Positions 19,511 through 28,335 of a stretch of 64,000 nucleotides of DNA are shown piece by piece. This DNA is from Mucilaginibacter sp. UR6-1 (GTDB taxonomy: Bacteria; Bacteroidota; Bacteroidia; Sphingobacteriales; Sphingobacteriaceae), in contig NZ_JAJIWP010000001.1 in NCBI RefSeq assembly GCF_020880975.1, positions 372,001-436,000 of the forward strand. The letters are read 5' to 3'. Position 1 is the stretch's first letter, and every line of letters starts with the position of its first letter. The position numbers and the translations under genes are program-made. The notes beneath the pieces are model-generated. The model did no database searches, was not told where the DNA came from, and saw nothing but the letters and a program-made list of their open reading frames with translations.

Positions 19511-20461
19511 TCAACCCTGATAGGCCATTAGTATAAAATACCCGTTTAAAATAATATAGCATCCCAATACAATACGCCCGCAGATCAGATCAAAGCGGCG
19601 CGACCGTTCCAGTTTGTCCTGCTTAATAAGCCTTAATGTATATGATGTACAAATAATGATGGTAAGTATGCAAAACAGCGTTATACCATGCAGGGTATCT
19701 ACCAGCGTAAAGGTAGTTGAATCGGGCAGGGAGGCATCAATAATATATTTATTACCTATTACCGCGAACAGCGCGCCTACGCTTAATCCAAAACGCGAAT
19801 CAATACTATCGGCATGAATGTAGAAACACATGTAGGCAATTAAAAATGCTACATACATACCCAAAAACATTTTCCAGAACAAACCCATTGCATTGCGGTG
19901 TATCACCAAACGGGTTTTAAAATTACTGTACTCGGTATGTGGTTTTGCAAGCGTTTCATCGCCAAAGCCGGTTTCATACTTCTTGATGCCGGTGGTAATG
20001 TCAATACTGTCAATATTCCAGCCGCGCAAGGTAAAACGCGGGTCAAAATGCTGCCCGAGTGTATCGGCTGTAAAAATAAGCGCGTCCGAATCAAACTGCG
20101 AGTTCTCTATTGAAAAGCGTAATTTTTGTTCATCAAACGGAAAGTTATTGATTGTCCAGCTATCCTTCATTACGCATTGCAGCTTCATCATCTGGTATAT
20201 CTGCCCGCCGGTAGTATCAACCGTCGAAAATGATTTTTCGACCGTTTTTGCTTGTGGTACCTCAAGGTTGTGCTCAAAATCAAAGTCTTTGTTCTTATAC
20301 TTCATCCACAACCATAGGTTAACGGTATATTCCTTATCCTTAAAATTAATGTCGTGAATGCTGGTAATGTAAATACCGGTGTGCACGGTATCGGGCGCGG
20401 TTTGTGCGCTGGCCGTAACCAGTTGCGTTAAAATAAAAAATAGCAGAAGTTTAAATTTCAA
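19511..20461 (-). CDS. Pentameric ligand-gated ion channel (Cys-loop receptor) homologue
   Basis: The 316-aa protein has a signal peptide (MKFKLLLFFILTQLVTASAQ), then about 180 residues of beta-sandwich ending before four hydrophobic helices. The extracellular part contains NLWLWMKYKNKDFDF and the loop WTINNFPFDEQKLRFSIENS, matching the Phe-Pro-Phe-Asp hallmark of the Cys-loop superfamily; prokaryotic members such as GLIC and ELIC lack the Cys pair. After M1 (LFWKMFLGMYVAFLIAYMCF) comes a candidate pore helix RFGLSVGALFAVIGNKYIID, then M3 and M4. The topology matches the family well. Ligand and ion selectivity cannot be read from sequence. Confidence 0.75.
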   Translation of the reverse strand: MKFKLLLFFILTQLVTASAQTAPDTVHTGIYITSIHDINFKDKEYTVNLWLWMKYKNKDFDFEHNLEVPQAKTVEKSFSTVDTTGGQIYQMMKLQCVMKDSWTINNFPFDEQKLRFSIENSQFDSDALIFTADTLGQHFDPRFTLRGWNIDSIDITTGIKKYETGFGDETLAKPHTEYSNFKTRLVIHRNAMGLFWKMFLGMYVAFLIAYMCFYIHADSIDSRFGLSVGALFAVIGNKYIIDASLPDSTTFTLVDTLHGITLFCILTIIICTSYTLRLIKQDKLERSRRFDLICGRIVLGCYIILNGYFILMAYQG

Positions 20462-20527
20462 GGCCTTGCAGTTTAATCGAACTAACTAACAGCCTTTTGC
20501 CCAAGTTGTTTTGCCTCTAACCGGGCT

Positions 20528-21808
20528 TTATACCGTTTTATAATCAAGGTCTGTCAGGTCCTTCACCGAGCCGAAGCCAATAACATCCTTTATTACTTTA
20601 CCGTCGGTCATTTCAACAGCACGTACCAGCTTATCGGCACCAAATTTATTTTTGATGGCATGCATGGTTTTTAGCGCTGTTTGTTTTTGATCCATATCCT
20701 CAAACAAGCTATACAGCATATCACCATTGTCAACAAAGTTAGTAACGGCAACCCGCATCTGGGTAATGTAAGTATTCAGCACGGGGCCGCAGCCGGTTTT
20801 TTCACGAAACTTGTCAATCCGCAGACGGATCATCCGCATCAGGCTAACAGCATCCTGTACAGGCGTAGTTATAGTAAAAGCATCATCCCAGCGGGTATCA
20901 TCTTCATAACGGGCGGTAAAGCCGATGGATTTGCAGTGGAATTTATGATGTACCATACGCTTCTCAAGCGTTAGGCACAAGGTCATAAAAAGCTGATCGA
21001 TAAACTCCGGGTTTTTACGTTTCTCGGCCGAGATTTGCCGCATGGCCTGCATGCCCCGGTAATCATGCGCTACTATGTTAGTTTCAACAAAGTTGAGGCG
21101 GTAATGCCAGTAAATGCCATCAATACTTTTAAAAATGGCCTTTAACTTTTGTGGCGTGGCGTACCGCATCTCAAGCGGACTTTTAATTCCGTTACGTTCA
21201 AGCCGGTAGCTCATGTTGTGGCCAATACCGGGCAGATCGCCCAGTTTTAAAGGGCGCAGTATATCATCAATATTATCAGGCGTTATCATTACCAGGCCGC
21301 CGCGCTTTTTACCTTGTACCGATGCCAGCTTGGCCAAAAAAGCATTGGGCGCTATGCCGATGGAGCAGGTAAGCCAATCGCCAACCTTGGTTAAAATATC
21401 CTGCTGTATCTGCCGGGCAATATCAAATGGCGTGGTATGGTCATAATGGGTAAGGTTAATAATAGCCTCATCAATACTTTTGGGCACCACATCATTGCAA
21501 TAGTTGCGTATAACGTTAATTATCTTTTTATGAAACTCGCGGTAGCGGGCAGGGTTGCTCTCTATCGGTATAAAGTCAGGGCATTGTGCCATTACATCAT
21601 TAAGGCGCATACCGGCCTTTATACCGCGCTCCTTAGCCTCGGTTGATAGGGATATTACGCAACCATACTTGCCCGTATAAACACAAACGCCTACGGGCCG
21701 GTTGCGCAGCCAGTAATTTACCTGTTGCTCACAACGTGCAAAAAAGCTGTTCATGTCAACAAACAGCACACGTGCATCTGTCCGCGCCTCTATCGAATTC
21801 TGGTTCAC
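20528..21808 (-). CDS. Y-family DNA polymerase (DinB/UmuC-like)
   Basis: This is a translesion polymerase of about 426 aa. I chose GTG at 21808, because the longest frame starts inside the wbqC gene and its first 35 residues do not resemble the family. The palm motif reads VLFVDMNSFFARCEQQ; the Asp-x-Asn arrangement resembles UmuC (Asp-Val-Asn) more than Pol IV (Asp-Met-Asp). The catalytic acidic pair is in PKSIDEAIINLT. Helix-hairpin-helix (DLPGIGHNMSYRLERNGI) and little-finger regions follow. No umuD-like gene is adjacent. It is downstream of wbqC on the same strand. Confidence 0.85.
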   Translation of the reverse strand: MNQNSIEARTDARVLFVDMNSFFARCEQQVNYWLRNRPVGVCVYTGKYGCVISLSTEAKERGIKAGMRLNDVMAQCPDFIPIESNPARYREFHKKIINVIRNYCNDVVPKSIDEAIINLTHYDHTTPFDIARQIQQDILTKVGDWLTCSIGIAPNAFLAKLASVQGKKRGGLVMITPDNIDDILRPLKLGDLPGIGHNMSYRLERNGIKSPLEMRYATPQKLKAIFKSIDGIYWHYRLNFVETNIVAHDYRGMQAMRQISAEKRKNPEFIDQLFMTLCLTLEKRMVHHKFHCKSIGFTARYEDDTRWDDAFTITTPVQDAVSLMRMIRLRIDKFREKTGCGPVLNTYITQMRVAVTNFVDNGDMLYSLFEDMDQKQTALKTMHAIKNKFGADKLVRAVEMTDGKVIKDVIGFGSVKDLTDLDYKTV

Positions 21809-21863
21809 AAAAACAAAATTGCTAAATATATTAGCAAAATGCAAGTGTGTTGATAAGTATAGC

Positions 21864-22475
21864 TTAAATATATAATTGCGCTTGCGGCCCCTGGTTAAAC
21901 AGCAGGTCAACAATGCTCAAATCGGGCACAAAGCCGTTTCGCTCCTCAAACACCTGGAAGTAGGGCTTATTATCCGTTATCAATCCTTTTTTAGGATGAA
22001 TGCTATCACGCAGATCAACGGCCTCTTCATAATGGTGCTCGTAACTTTCGGTAAATTTAAGATCGGTTTTTATTTTCAGCAGCTTTAATATCAGTTCAAG
22101 CATTTGCTGGTTATAATCAAAAAGGTAATCCGTTTTTTGCTCATAAAACGGCGCGAAATCATCCTCGTAATACTCAAAATAGGCCGACCGGCGGTAACAG
22201 GCTTGCAGGCTCATCCAGTGCAGGCGCTGCCAGTTAAAATCGTAACTGATGCGTACATCTTTTATCTTGGTATGATTTTTTGATCCTTTAATAACAGGCA
22301 CTACCAGGCTTAAAACACCATCTGGAGAGTAGATGTTGGCGCGGTTACGATAGGTTTGCTTTGGGAAATGCTCCTCACGCTCAATCCATACATCGGGCTT
22401 ATACTTGTTAAATTGTGCAAAGTATGATACCGGTGGTAGATAAAACAAGGGAAGTACTGCGCCTTTATCGATCAT
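21864..22475 (-). CDS. WbqC family protein
   Basis: This is a conserved cytoplasmic protein of about 203 aa, of the WbqC-like family found in polysaccharide loci and in Bacteroidota core genomes. Hallmarks include PLFYLPPVSYFAQFNKY near the start, HFPKQTYRNRANIYSPDG, LHWMSLQACYRRSAYFEYYE and a C-terminal PDLSIVDLLFNQGP. I prefer the ATG at 22475 over that at 22496, because family members begin close to the Leu-Pro-x-Phe-Tyr-Leu-Pro-Pro segment. The biochemical role is not established. It is divergent from the acyltransferase gene by only 36 bases. Confidence 0.85.
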   Translation of the reverse strand: MIDKGAVLPLFYLPPVSYFAQFNKYKPDVWIEREEHFPKQTYRNRANIYSPDGVLSLVVPVIKGSKNHTKIKDVRISYDFNWQRLHWMSLQACYRRSAYFEYYEDDFAPFYEQKTDYLFDYNQQMLELILKLLKIKTDLKFTESYEHHYEEAVDLRDSIHPKKGLITDNKPYFQVFEERNGFVPDLSIVDLLFNQGPQAQLYI

Positions 22476-22481
22476 ATATTT

Positions 22482-22489
22482 TATGTTTG
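22482..22489 (+). promoter_or_regulatory. -7 promoter element for acyltransferase gene
   Basis: TATGTTTG matches TAnnTTTG and ends 22 bases before the start codon at 22512. A -33 TTG at the right distance is not obvious, so the call is moderate. Confidence 0.45.
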
Positions 22490-22511
22490 TGGTCAAATTT
22501 CGCAGAAATAA

Positions 22512-23393
22512 ATGATAAATAAAGGGCTTTCATATATAGGTATCGGTTTTTTGTACCTTGTATCGCTATTGCCTTTTTGGTTTTTGTACCTTATTGCCGA
22601 TGTGCTTTTTGTTGTAATATACTATGTTACAGGCTACAGGCGCAAGGTGGTGCAGCAAAATCTGCGTAACGCTTTCCCCGAGAAGAGTGATGAGGAGAGA
22701 GAAAAAATAGAGCGTGATTTTTTTCGCTATTTTGCTGACCTGATCGTAGAGATCATCAAGGGCATAACCTTGTCAGAGCGGCAAATTATCAAACGTATTA
22801 AAATTTTAAATGCCGACCTGATCAATGGTTACTTTGAGCAGGGCCGCAACGTGATAGGGGCGGTTGGGCATTACGGTAATTGGGAAATGTCTGCACTGAG
22901 CCTGGGGGTAATTACTGATAAGCCACGCATTATTGTGTACAAACCACTTAGTAACAAGTTATTTGAGCGGTTTTTTATATACGTGCGATCGCGGTTTGGA
23001 GCTACACTGGTGGCCATGAAAAACACGCTGCGCAAACTGAGTGAGGTTCGCAGGCAAATTTCAATAACGGTTTTAGTGGCCGACCAAACACCGGTACGCC
23101 ACGAGGCACATTATTTTACCACATTTTTAAACCAGCCAACGGCGGTTTTTTTAGGGGTTGAAAAACTGGCGAAAATGATGGATGCCGTAGTTGTTTTTTG
23201 TGATTTAAAACTTGTAAAAAGAGGGCATTACACCTGTACATTTGTGCCACTTACTGAAAACCCCAAACAAACGGCAGAATATGAGGTTACTGAACTTCAC
23301 GTAAAATATTTAGAGAACATGATAAGGCAGGAACCCCGCTATTGGCTTTGGACGCACAAGCGGTGGAAATTTAAGCCGGAGGATAAGCATTAA
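22512..23393 (+). CDS. Lipid A biosynthesis (LpxL/HtrB-like) acyltransferase
   Basis: The 293-aa protein has an N-terminal membrane segment (FLYLVSLLPFWFLYLIADVL) and the acyltransferase motif VGHYGNWEMSALSLG (His-x4-Glu) near residue 118. VLVADQTPVRHEAHYFTTFL follows, a strongly conserved block of the LpxL/MsbB family, and the end WLWTHKRWKF is also typical. It should transfer a secondary acyl chain to lipid A or a related lipid at the inner membrane. The stop overlaps the ATG of the following glycosyltransferase (TAATG), so the pair is translationally coupled. Confidence 0.92.
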   Translation: MINKGLSYIGIGFLYLVSLLPFWFLYLIADVLFVVIYYVTGYRRKVVQQNLRNAFPEKSDEEREKIERDFFRYFADLIVEIIKGITLSERQIIKRIKILNADLINGYFEQGRNVIGAVGHYGNWEMSALSLGVITDKPRIIVYKPLSNKLFERFFIYVRSRFGATLVAMKNTLRKLSEVRRQISITVLVADQTPVRHEAHYFTTFLNQPTAVFLGVEKLAKMMDAVVVFCDLKLVKRGHYTCTFVPLTENPKQTAEYEVTELHVKYLENMIRQEPRYWLWTHKRWKFKPEDKH

Positions 23394-24430
23394 TGAATTA
23401 TACACCTAAAGTTGCCGCTGTTATTTTAAACTGGAACGGCCTTAAACACCTCCAGCAATTTTTGCCTTCGGTAATGGCCTCAACATGGCAAAACCTTGAG
23501 ATAGTACTTGGCGACAACGGCTCAACCGATAGTTCGGTGGAATGGGTTTCAAGCGTTTATCCGGCAGTAACCATCATTAAGAACGACGAGAACTATGGCT
23601 TTACCGGCGGTTATAACCGTGTGCTTGAAAAGGTAGATGCCGATTATTTTATACTGTTAAACTCGGATATTGAGGTGCAGCCCAGTTGGATAGAGCCGGT
23701 TATAGGTTTAATGGAAAGTGATGAGTTAATCGCGGCGGCATCACCCAAAATACTATCATATGCTGATAAGCGGATGTTTGAACATGCCGGTGCCGCAGGA
23801 GGGTTTATTGACAGCTTTGGTTACCCGTTTTGCCGTGGCCGTATTTTTTATGAGATAGAGGAGGACAGGGGCCAGTACGATCAATCGGGCGAGGTATTCT
23901 GGGCATCGGGCGCGGCGTTGTTCATCAAAAAGAAATACTGGCAGCAATCCGGCGGGTTTGACGAACGCTTTTTTGCCCACATGGAAGAGATTGACCTTTG
24001 CTGGCGCTTAAAAAATATGGGATATAAGGTAATGTATTGCGCCGAGTCGACCGTTTACCATGTTGGCGGCGGTACATTGAATACCGAAAATCCGTTTAAA
24101 ACTTACCTGAATTTCAGGAATAACCTGCTGCTGTTAAAAAATAACTTACCGTTTGGCCGGGCAACCTTTGTAATTGGTTTGCGTTTTTGGTTGGATCTGC
24201 TGGCACTGTTTCGCTTTTTAGGTGAGGGTAAGCGCAAGGATGCCTGGGCGGTAAGCAAGGCACATCAAAATTTTGTAAGGCAGTTGTTCAAATCATCAAA
24301 GCAAAAGGGGAGTAAGCGTGGCAGTATTAAATCGCTTACAGGTATGTACAAAGGCAGTATAGTATCGGCCTTTTTTGTAGGGAAGAAGACAAAGTTTACC
24401 GATATACCTCCTGAATTCTTTTACAAGTAG
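23393..24430 (+). CDS. Glycosyltransferase family 2 (rhamnosyltransferase-like)
   Basis: This GT-A fold enzyme of 345 aa begins VAAVILNWNGLKHLQQFL and shows GDNGSTDSSVEWV, YGFTGGYNRVL, the metal-binding LLNSDIEVQPSW, and SGGFDERFFAHMEEIDLCWR with the catalytic base region. This subfamily adds sugars such as rhamnose to surface glycans. A hydrophobic helix near the C-terminus (FVIGLRFWLDLLALFRFL) suggests membrane association. It overlaps the acyltransferase stop by one base, implying a joint role in envelope lipid or LPS assembly. A perfect palindromic terminator ends the operon. Confidence 0.92.
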   Translation: MNYTPKVAAVILNWNGLKHLQQFLPSVMASTWQNLEIVLGDNGSTDSSVEWVSSVYPAVTIIKNDENYGFTGGYNRVLEKVDADYFILLNSDIEVQPSWIEPVIGLMESDELIAAASPKILSYADKRMFEHAGAAGGFIDSFGYPFCRGRIFYEIEEDRGQYDQSGEVFWASGAALFIKKKYWQQSGGFDERFFAHMEEIDLCWRLKNMGYKVMYCAESTVYHVGGGTLNTENPFKTYLNFRNNLLLLKNNLPFGRATFVIGLRFWLDLLALFRFLGEGKRKDAWAVSKAHQNFVRQLFKSSKQKGSKRGSIKSLTGMYKGSIVSAFFVGKKTKFTDIPPEFFYK

Positions 24431-24449
24431 GAGAGTGTATCCTCATAAT

Positions 24450-24486
24450 AAAAACGGCTCGCTTTAATTAAAGCGAGCCGTTTTTG
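24450..24486. terminator. Perfect palindromic bidirectional terminator
   Basis: AAAACGGCTCGCTTTAA and its exact complement TTAAAGCGAGCCGTTTT form an uninterrupted stem at 24451-24484, flanked by A- and T-runs. It lies between the convergent glycosyltransferase and folD genes. Confidence 0.93.
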
Positions 24487-24487
24487 T

Positions 24488-25369
24488 TTATTGATAAACT
24501 TCTTTATTGGCCGAAGCTAAAGTGTTTTTTAGTAAACCGACGATGGTCATTAAGCCAACGCCGCCCGGTACCGGGGTTATCCATGATGATTTTGGCGCTA
24601 CGTTCTCAAAATCAACATCGCCATATAATTTATAGCCAGATTTTGTGGTGGCCGATGTTTCGCGGTTCATGCCTACGTCAATCACTACCACACCATCTTT
24701 AACCATATCGGCAGTAATAAAATTTTTTTTACCTATCGCCACGATCAATATATCGGCATCTAAGGTGAATTTCTTAATATCCGGTGTGCGGCTGTGGCAA
24801 ATAGTTACGGTACAGTTGCCCGGCTGGGTGTTACGCGCCATCAGTATGCTCATTGGCGAACCAACTATATTGCTACGGCCGACCACCACGCAATGCTTGC
24901 CCGCGGTTTCAATGCCATACTCTTTAAGCATCAGCGTAATACCATAAGGCGTAGCCGGGATGAACGATGGCAGATTACGCTGCATGCGGCCCAGGTTTAC
25001 CGGGTGAAAGCCGTCAACATCCTTACGGTGATCTATACGCTCGGTTACCTTTTCAGGGTCGATGTGTTTTGGTAAAGGTAGCTGAACAATAATGCCATCA
25101 ATATCAGCATCGGCATTAAGTTCTTCTACTTTTTTCAGTAGTTCATCCTCGGTAACGGTATCTTCATAACGCACCAGTGTCGATTTAAAACCCACCTTTT
25201 CGCAGTTCTTCATCTTGCTGGCCACATAGGTTTCGCTGCCACCATCGTGCCCTACCAGTACCGCCACCAGGTGCGGCTTTCTGCCGGTTTTTTCCAAAAT
25301 TACAGCCGCTTGCTCGGCTATCTCCACCTTAAGTTTCTCTGATACGTATTTTCCGTCTAATAAATTCAT
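24488..25369 (-). CDS. folD: Methylenetetrahydrofolate dehydrogenase / methenyltetrahydrofolate cyclohydrolase
   Basis: FolD interconverts 5,10-methylene-, methenyl- and 10-formyl-tetrahydrofolate with NADP. The 293-aa protein has the conserved [18 protein letters not shown] with the catalytic Lys, [28 protein letters not shown], the nucleotide-binding [16 protein letters not shown] and [18 protein letters not shown] near the end. All landmarks are present. It is convergent with the glycosyltransferase and separated from lepA upstream by a repeat cluster. Confidence 0.97.
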   Translation of the reverse strand: MNLLDGKYVSEKLKVEIAEQAAVILEKTGRKPHLVAVLVGHDGGSETYVASKMKNCEKVGFKSTLVRYEDTVTEDELLKKVEELNADADIDGIIVQLPLPKHIDPEKVTERIDHRKDVDGFHPVNLGRMQRNLPSFIPATPYGITLMLKEYGIETAGKHCVVVGRSNIVGSPMSILMARNTQPGNCTVTICHSRTPDIKKFTLDADILIVAIGKKNFITADMVKDGVVVIDVGMNRETSATTKSGYKLYGDVDFENVAPKSSWITPVPGGVGLMTIVGLLKNTLASANKEVYQ

Positions 25370-25484
25370 TTAGCCCCCTAACCCCCTAAAGGGGGAATAA
25401 AAGTTTAGCCCCCCCAACCCCCTGAAGGGGGAGCAATATAATGAGCCGCCAATAACACCCCTTCAGGGGGCAGGGGGGCTCTTA
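25369..25484. repeat. Three copies of a GC-rich palindromic intergenic repeat
   Basis: Copies with core AGCCCCCTAACCCCCTAAAG followed by GGGGGA lie at about 25370-25397 and 25405-25432 in direct orientation. A third, inverted copy (CCCCTTCAGGGGGCAGGGGG) lies at about 25456-25481. The spacing between the starts of the direct copies is about 35 bases. The C5/G5 runs stand out from the AT-rich intergenic background. It fills the whole folD-lepA gap and touches the lepA stop codon. Such units are dispersed in many Bacteroidota genomes. Confidence 0.85.
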
Positions 25485-27269
25485 ATCCAGTTTTAAAACA
25501 GCCATAAACGCGCTTTGTGGTATCTCAACGTTACCTACCTGGCGCATGCGTTTTTTACCTGCTTTTTGTTTTTCTAATAGTTTACGCTTACGCGAGATAT
25601 CACCACCGTAACATTTAGCGGTAACGTCTTTACGCATGGCCTTTACCGTTTCGCGGGCGATGATCTTGGCACCGATGGATGCCTGTATCACGATCTCGAA
25701 CTGCTGGCGCGGTAAAAGCTCTTTCAACTTTTCGCAGATCTTTTTACCAAAATCGTACGAGTTGCTGCGGTGTATCAATGATGATAATGCATCCACAGGC
25801 TCTGCATTCAGGCGTATATCCAGCTTAACCAGATCAGACTGGCGATAGCCTATCTGATGATAATCAAACGAAGCATAACCTTTTGATATGGTTTTCAGCT
25901 TATCATAAAAATCAAATACGATCTCGCCCATAGGCATCTCAAAAATGAGTTCCACACGGTCGGATGTTAGATATGATTGATTGACAATGACACCACGCTT
26001 GTTGATACACAATGACATTACCGGACCCACAAATTCAGATTTGGTGATGATGGTAGCCTTTATGAACGGCTCCTCCACAAAATCTATCTTACTTGGGTCA
26101 GGCAGATCGGATGGATTGTTTACCAACATGCTATCGCCTTTAGTGGTGTAAGCAATGTACGATACGTTAGGAACGGTGGTGATCACCGTCATGTTGAACT
26201 CACGCTCCAAACGCTCCTGGATGATCTCCATGTGCAACATGCCCAGGAAACCGCAACGAAAACCAAAGCCTAAAGCGGCTGATGATTCCGGCTCGAAAAC
26301 CAGCGAAGCATCATTCAGTTGCAGCTTGGCCATTGATTCGCGCAGCTCTTCATAATCCTCAGTATCTACGGGGTAAATACCCGCGAATACCATTGGTTTT
26401 ACTTCCTCAAAACCTTGTATACCTTCGGCACACGGGCGGTCAACACGGGTAATGGTATCACCCACCTTAACCTCACGCGCTTCCTTAATGCCTGAAATAA
26501 TATAACCTACGTCGCCGGTTTTGATAACATCCTTAGCCAGAGGACGTAATTTTAAAGTACCCACCTCATCAGCCAAATATTGCTTCTCGGTAGCTACGAA
26601 TTTTACTTTATCATTTTTGCGGATCTCGCCGTTAACTACTTTAAAATAGGCGATGATACCACGGAAAGAGTTGAAAACCGAGTCGAAGATCAAGGCTTGC
26701 AGCGGCGCGTCAGGGTCACCTACCGGTGCCGGTACACGCTCAACAATGGCACGCAAAATATCGTGCACGCCCATGCCCGTTTTGCCGGATGCAGCTAAAA
26801 TATCCTCACGTTTGCAGCCTATCAGGTCAACAATCTGGTCTTTTACCTCCTCGGGCATAGCGCCGGGCAGGTCCATTTTATTAAGTACCGGGATAATCTC
26901 CAAGTCGTTTTCCAACGCCAGGTACAGGTTTGAAATGGTTTGCGCCTGTATACCCTGCGCGGCATCAACAATCAGTAACGCACCCTCACAGGCAGCTATT
27001 GAGCGTGATACCTCGTACGAGAAATCCACGTGTCCGGGTGTATCTATCAGGTTCAGGGTATATTTTTGACCATCAAGCTCATAATCCATTTGTATGGCAT
27101 GGCTTTTAATGGTGATACCGCGTTCGCGCTCAAGATCCATATCGTCAAGCAACTGGGCCTGGCTTTCGCGCTGGGTAATGGTGTTAGTATATTCAAGTAA
27201 CCTATCGGCTAAAGTGCTTTTGCCGTGGTCAATGTGGGCGATAATACAAAAGTTACGAATGTGCTTCAT
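25482..27269 (-). CDS. lepA: Elongation factor 4 (LepA), translational GTPase
   Basis: LepA is a ribosome-bound GTPase implicated in back-translocation and initiation fidelity. The 595-aa protein has G1 [14 protein letters not shown], the switch 1 region [15 protein letters not shown]3 [12 protein letters not shown] and G4 [11 protein letters not shown]. The C-terminal LepA-specific block [20 protein letters not shown] is also present. Domain order and length are standard. The repeat cluster lies immediately downstream. Confidence 0.98.
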   Translation of the reverse strand: MKHIRNFCIIAHIDHGKSTLADRLLEYTNTITQRESQAQLLDDMDLERERGITIKSHAIQMDYELDGQKYTLNLIDTPGHVDFSYEVSRSIAACEGALLIVDAAQGIQAQTISNLYLALENDLEIIPVLNKMDLPGAMPEEVKDQIVDLIGCKREDILAASGKTGMGVHDILRAIVERVPAPVGDPDAPLQALIFDSVFNSFRGIIAYFKVVNGEIRKNDKVKFVATEKQYLADEVGTLKLRPLAKDVIKTGDVGYIISGIKEAREVKVGDTITRVDRPCAEGIQGFEEVKPMVFAGIYPVDTEDYEELRESMAKLQLNDASLVFEPESSAALGFGFRCGFLGMLHMEIIQERLEREFNMTVITTVPNVSYIAYTTKGDSMLVNNPSDLPDPSKIDFVEEPFIKATIITKSEFVGPVMSLCINKRGVIVNQSYLTSDRVELIFEMPMGEIVFDFYDKLKTISKGYASFDYHQIGYRQSDLVKLDIRLNAEPVDALSSLIHRSNSYDFGKKICEKLKELLPRQQFEIVIQASIGAKIIARETVKAMRKDVTAKCYGGDISRKRKLLEKQKAGKKRMRQVGNVEIPQSAFMAVLKLD

Positions 27270-27349
27270 CAGAAACGCAAAAATAGCTTTTTGCCACGAT
27301 AAATTTGCAACGCGTACCGCGGATATTTACTAACGTTAAATTTGAACCC

Positions 27350-28207
27350 ATGAAAGCATTGCTTAGCGCCATTGAAAATGAACTTAATGAACGTATAATA
27401 ACTTGCTTACCGGTAAGCGGTGGCGATATTAATAAAGCCTTTTGTTTGCATACCCAAAGCAGCAAATATTTTATTAAAGTGAACAGCAATAGTAGTTTCC
27501 CTGGGATGTTTGAGGCCGAGGCTGCTGGATTGGAGCTGATAGGAGATACCGGCGCAATTGCTGTACCGCAGGTATTATTGCAAGGCAATGTAAATGACGA
27601 TGCTTATTTAATTTTAAAATGGCTGGATACCCAAAGCGCAGGTGCCGCTGACTTAAAGTTACTGGGTACACAGTTAGCCGCTATGCATCAAAATACTTCG
27701 GCAAGCTTTGGCCTGTATCATCATAATTATATGGGTTCCCTGCGTCAAAGAAATAAAAAGCATAATAGCTGGGCTTCGTTTTTTATTGAGGAGCGCCTTG
27801 AGCCAATGGTAAAGCTGGCGGTAGATAACGGTTTGTTATCGGCAAAGGAAGCAGCAGGCTTTGATGAATTGTATCATCACATGCCCAACTTATTTGATGA
27901 AGAACAACCCGCACTCATCCATGGCGATCTGTGGGGCGGCAACTATTTAATAAGTACTGATGGCAAACCTAATCTGATTGACCCGGCAGTTAGTTATGGC
28001 CACCGTGAGTTCGATATAGCTATGACGACCTTGTTCGGCGGTTTTGGTAACGGGTTTTATGAAGCCTACAGCGCTGCTTACCCTTTGGCGCAAGGCTGGC
28101 AGCAACGCCTGCCGCTGTGGAATATTTATCCGTTGCTGATACATCTCAATTTGTTTGGCGGCATGTATAAACAGCAGGTGTTGGCTAACCTGAGCCGGTA
28201 CATTTAA
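27350..28207 (+). CDS. Fructosamine kinase family protein
   Basis: The product of about 285 aa has a protein-kinase-like (aminoglycoside phosphotransferase) fold. Visible landmarks are SGGDINKAFCLHTQSSKYFI, FEAEAAGLELIGDTG, the catalytic loop ALIHGDLWGGNYLI and the metal-binding LIDPAVSYGHREFDIAMTTL. These match the FN3K family, which phosphorylates ketosamines so that they fall off glycated proteins. The ATG at 27350 is chosen because the upstream in-frame ATG at 27305 would overlap a TAAATTTG promoter-like element at 27300-27307 and adds no conserved residues. It is divergent from lepA. Confidence 0.9.
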   Translation: MKALLSAIENELNERIITCLPVSGGDINKAFCLHTQSSKYFIKVNSNSSFPGMFEAEAAGLELIGDTGAIAVPQVLLQGNVNDDAYLILKWLDTQSAGAADLKLLGTQLAAMHQNTSASFGLYHHNYMGSLRQRNKKHNSWASFFIEERLEPMVKLAVDNGLLSAKEAAGFDELYHHMPNLFDEEQPALIHGDLWGGNYLISTDGKPNLIDPAVSYGHREFDIAMTTLFGGFGNGFYEAYSAAYPLAQGWQQRLPLWNIYPLLIHLNLFGGMYKQQVLANLSRYI

Positions 28208-28300
28208 ACCACATCATCATGCAATTGTAATAACGGGCTATTGTATCAAATAAGTTATGGAGTAAAAACAGTAAGCACAAATACTTAACGATACCTTGCC

Positions 28301-28324
28301 GACGATCTATCTATATATATCGTC
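28301..28324. other. Inverted repeat upstream of the cytochrome/FG-GAP gene
   Basis: GACGAT (28301-28306) and ATCGTC (28319-28324) flank a 12-base AT-rich spacer, 11 bases before the start codon at 28336. It could be an operator or a small RNA hairpin in the leader; the sequence alone does not decide. Confidence 0.35.
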
Positions 28325-28335
28325 AAAAAAAATCA

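Noticed and set aside
20528..21913. Longer 461-aa version of the Y-family polymerase starting at 21913
   Set aside because: The first 35 residues overlap the wbqC gene on the same strand and do not match the family, so a GTG at 21808 is preferred.
25369..25484. CRISPR array
   Set aside because: Only three units, one inverted, without unique spacers of regular length and without cas genes; these are dispersed palindromic repeats.
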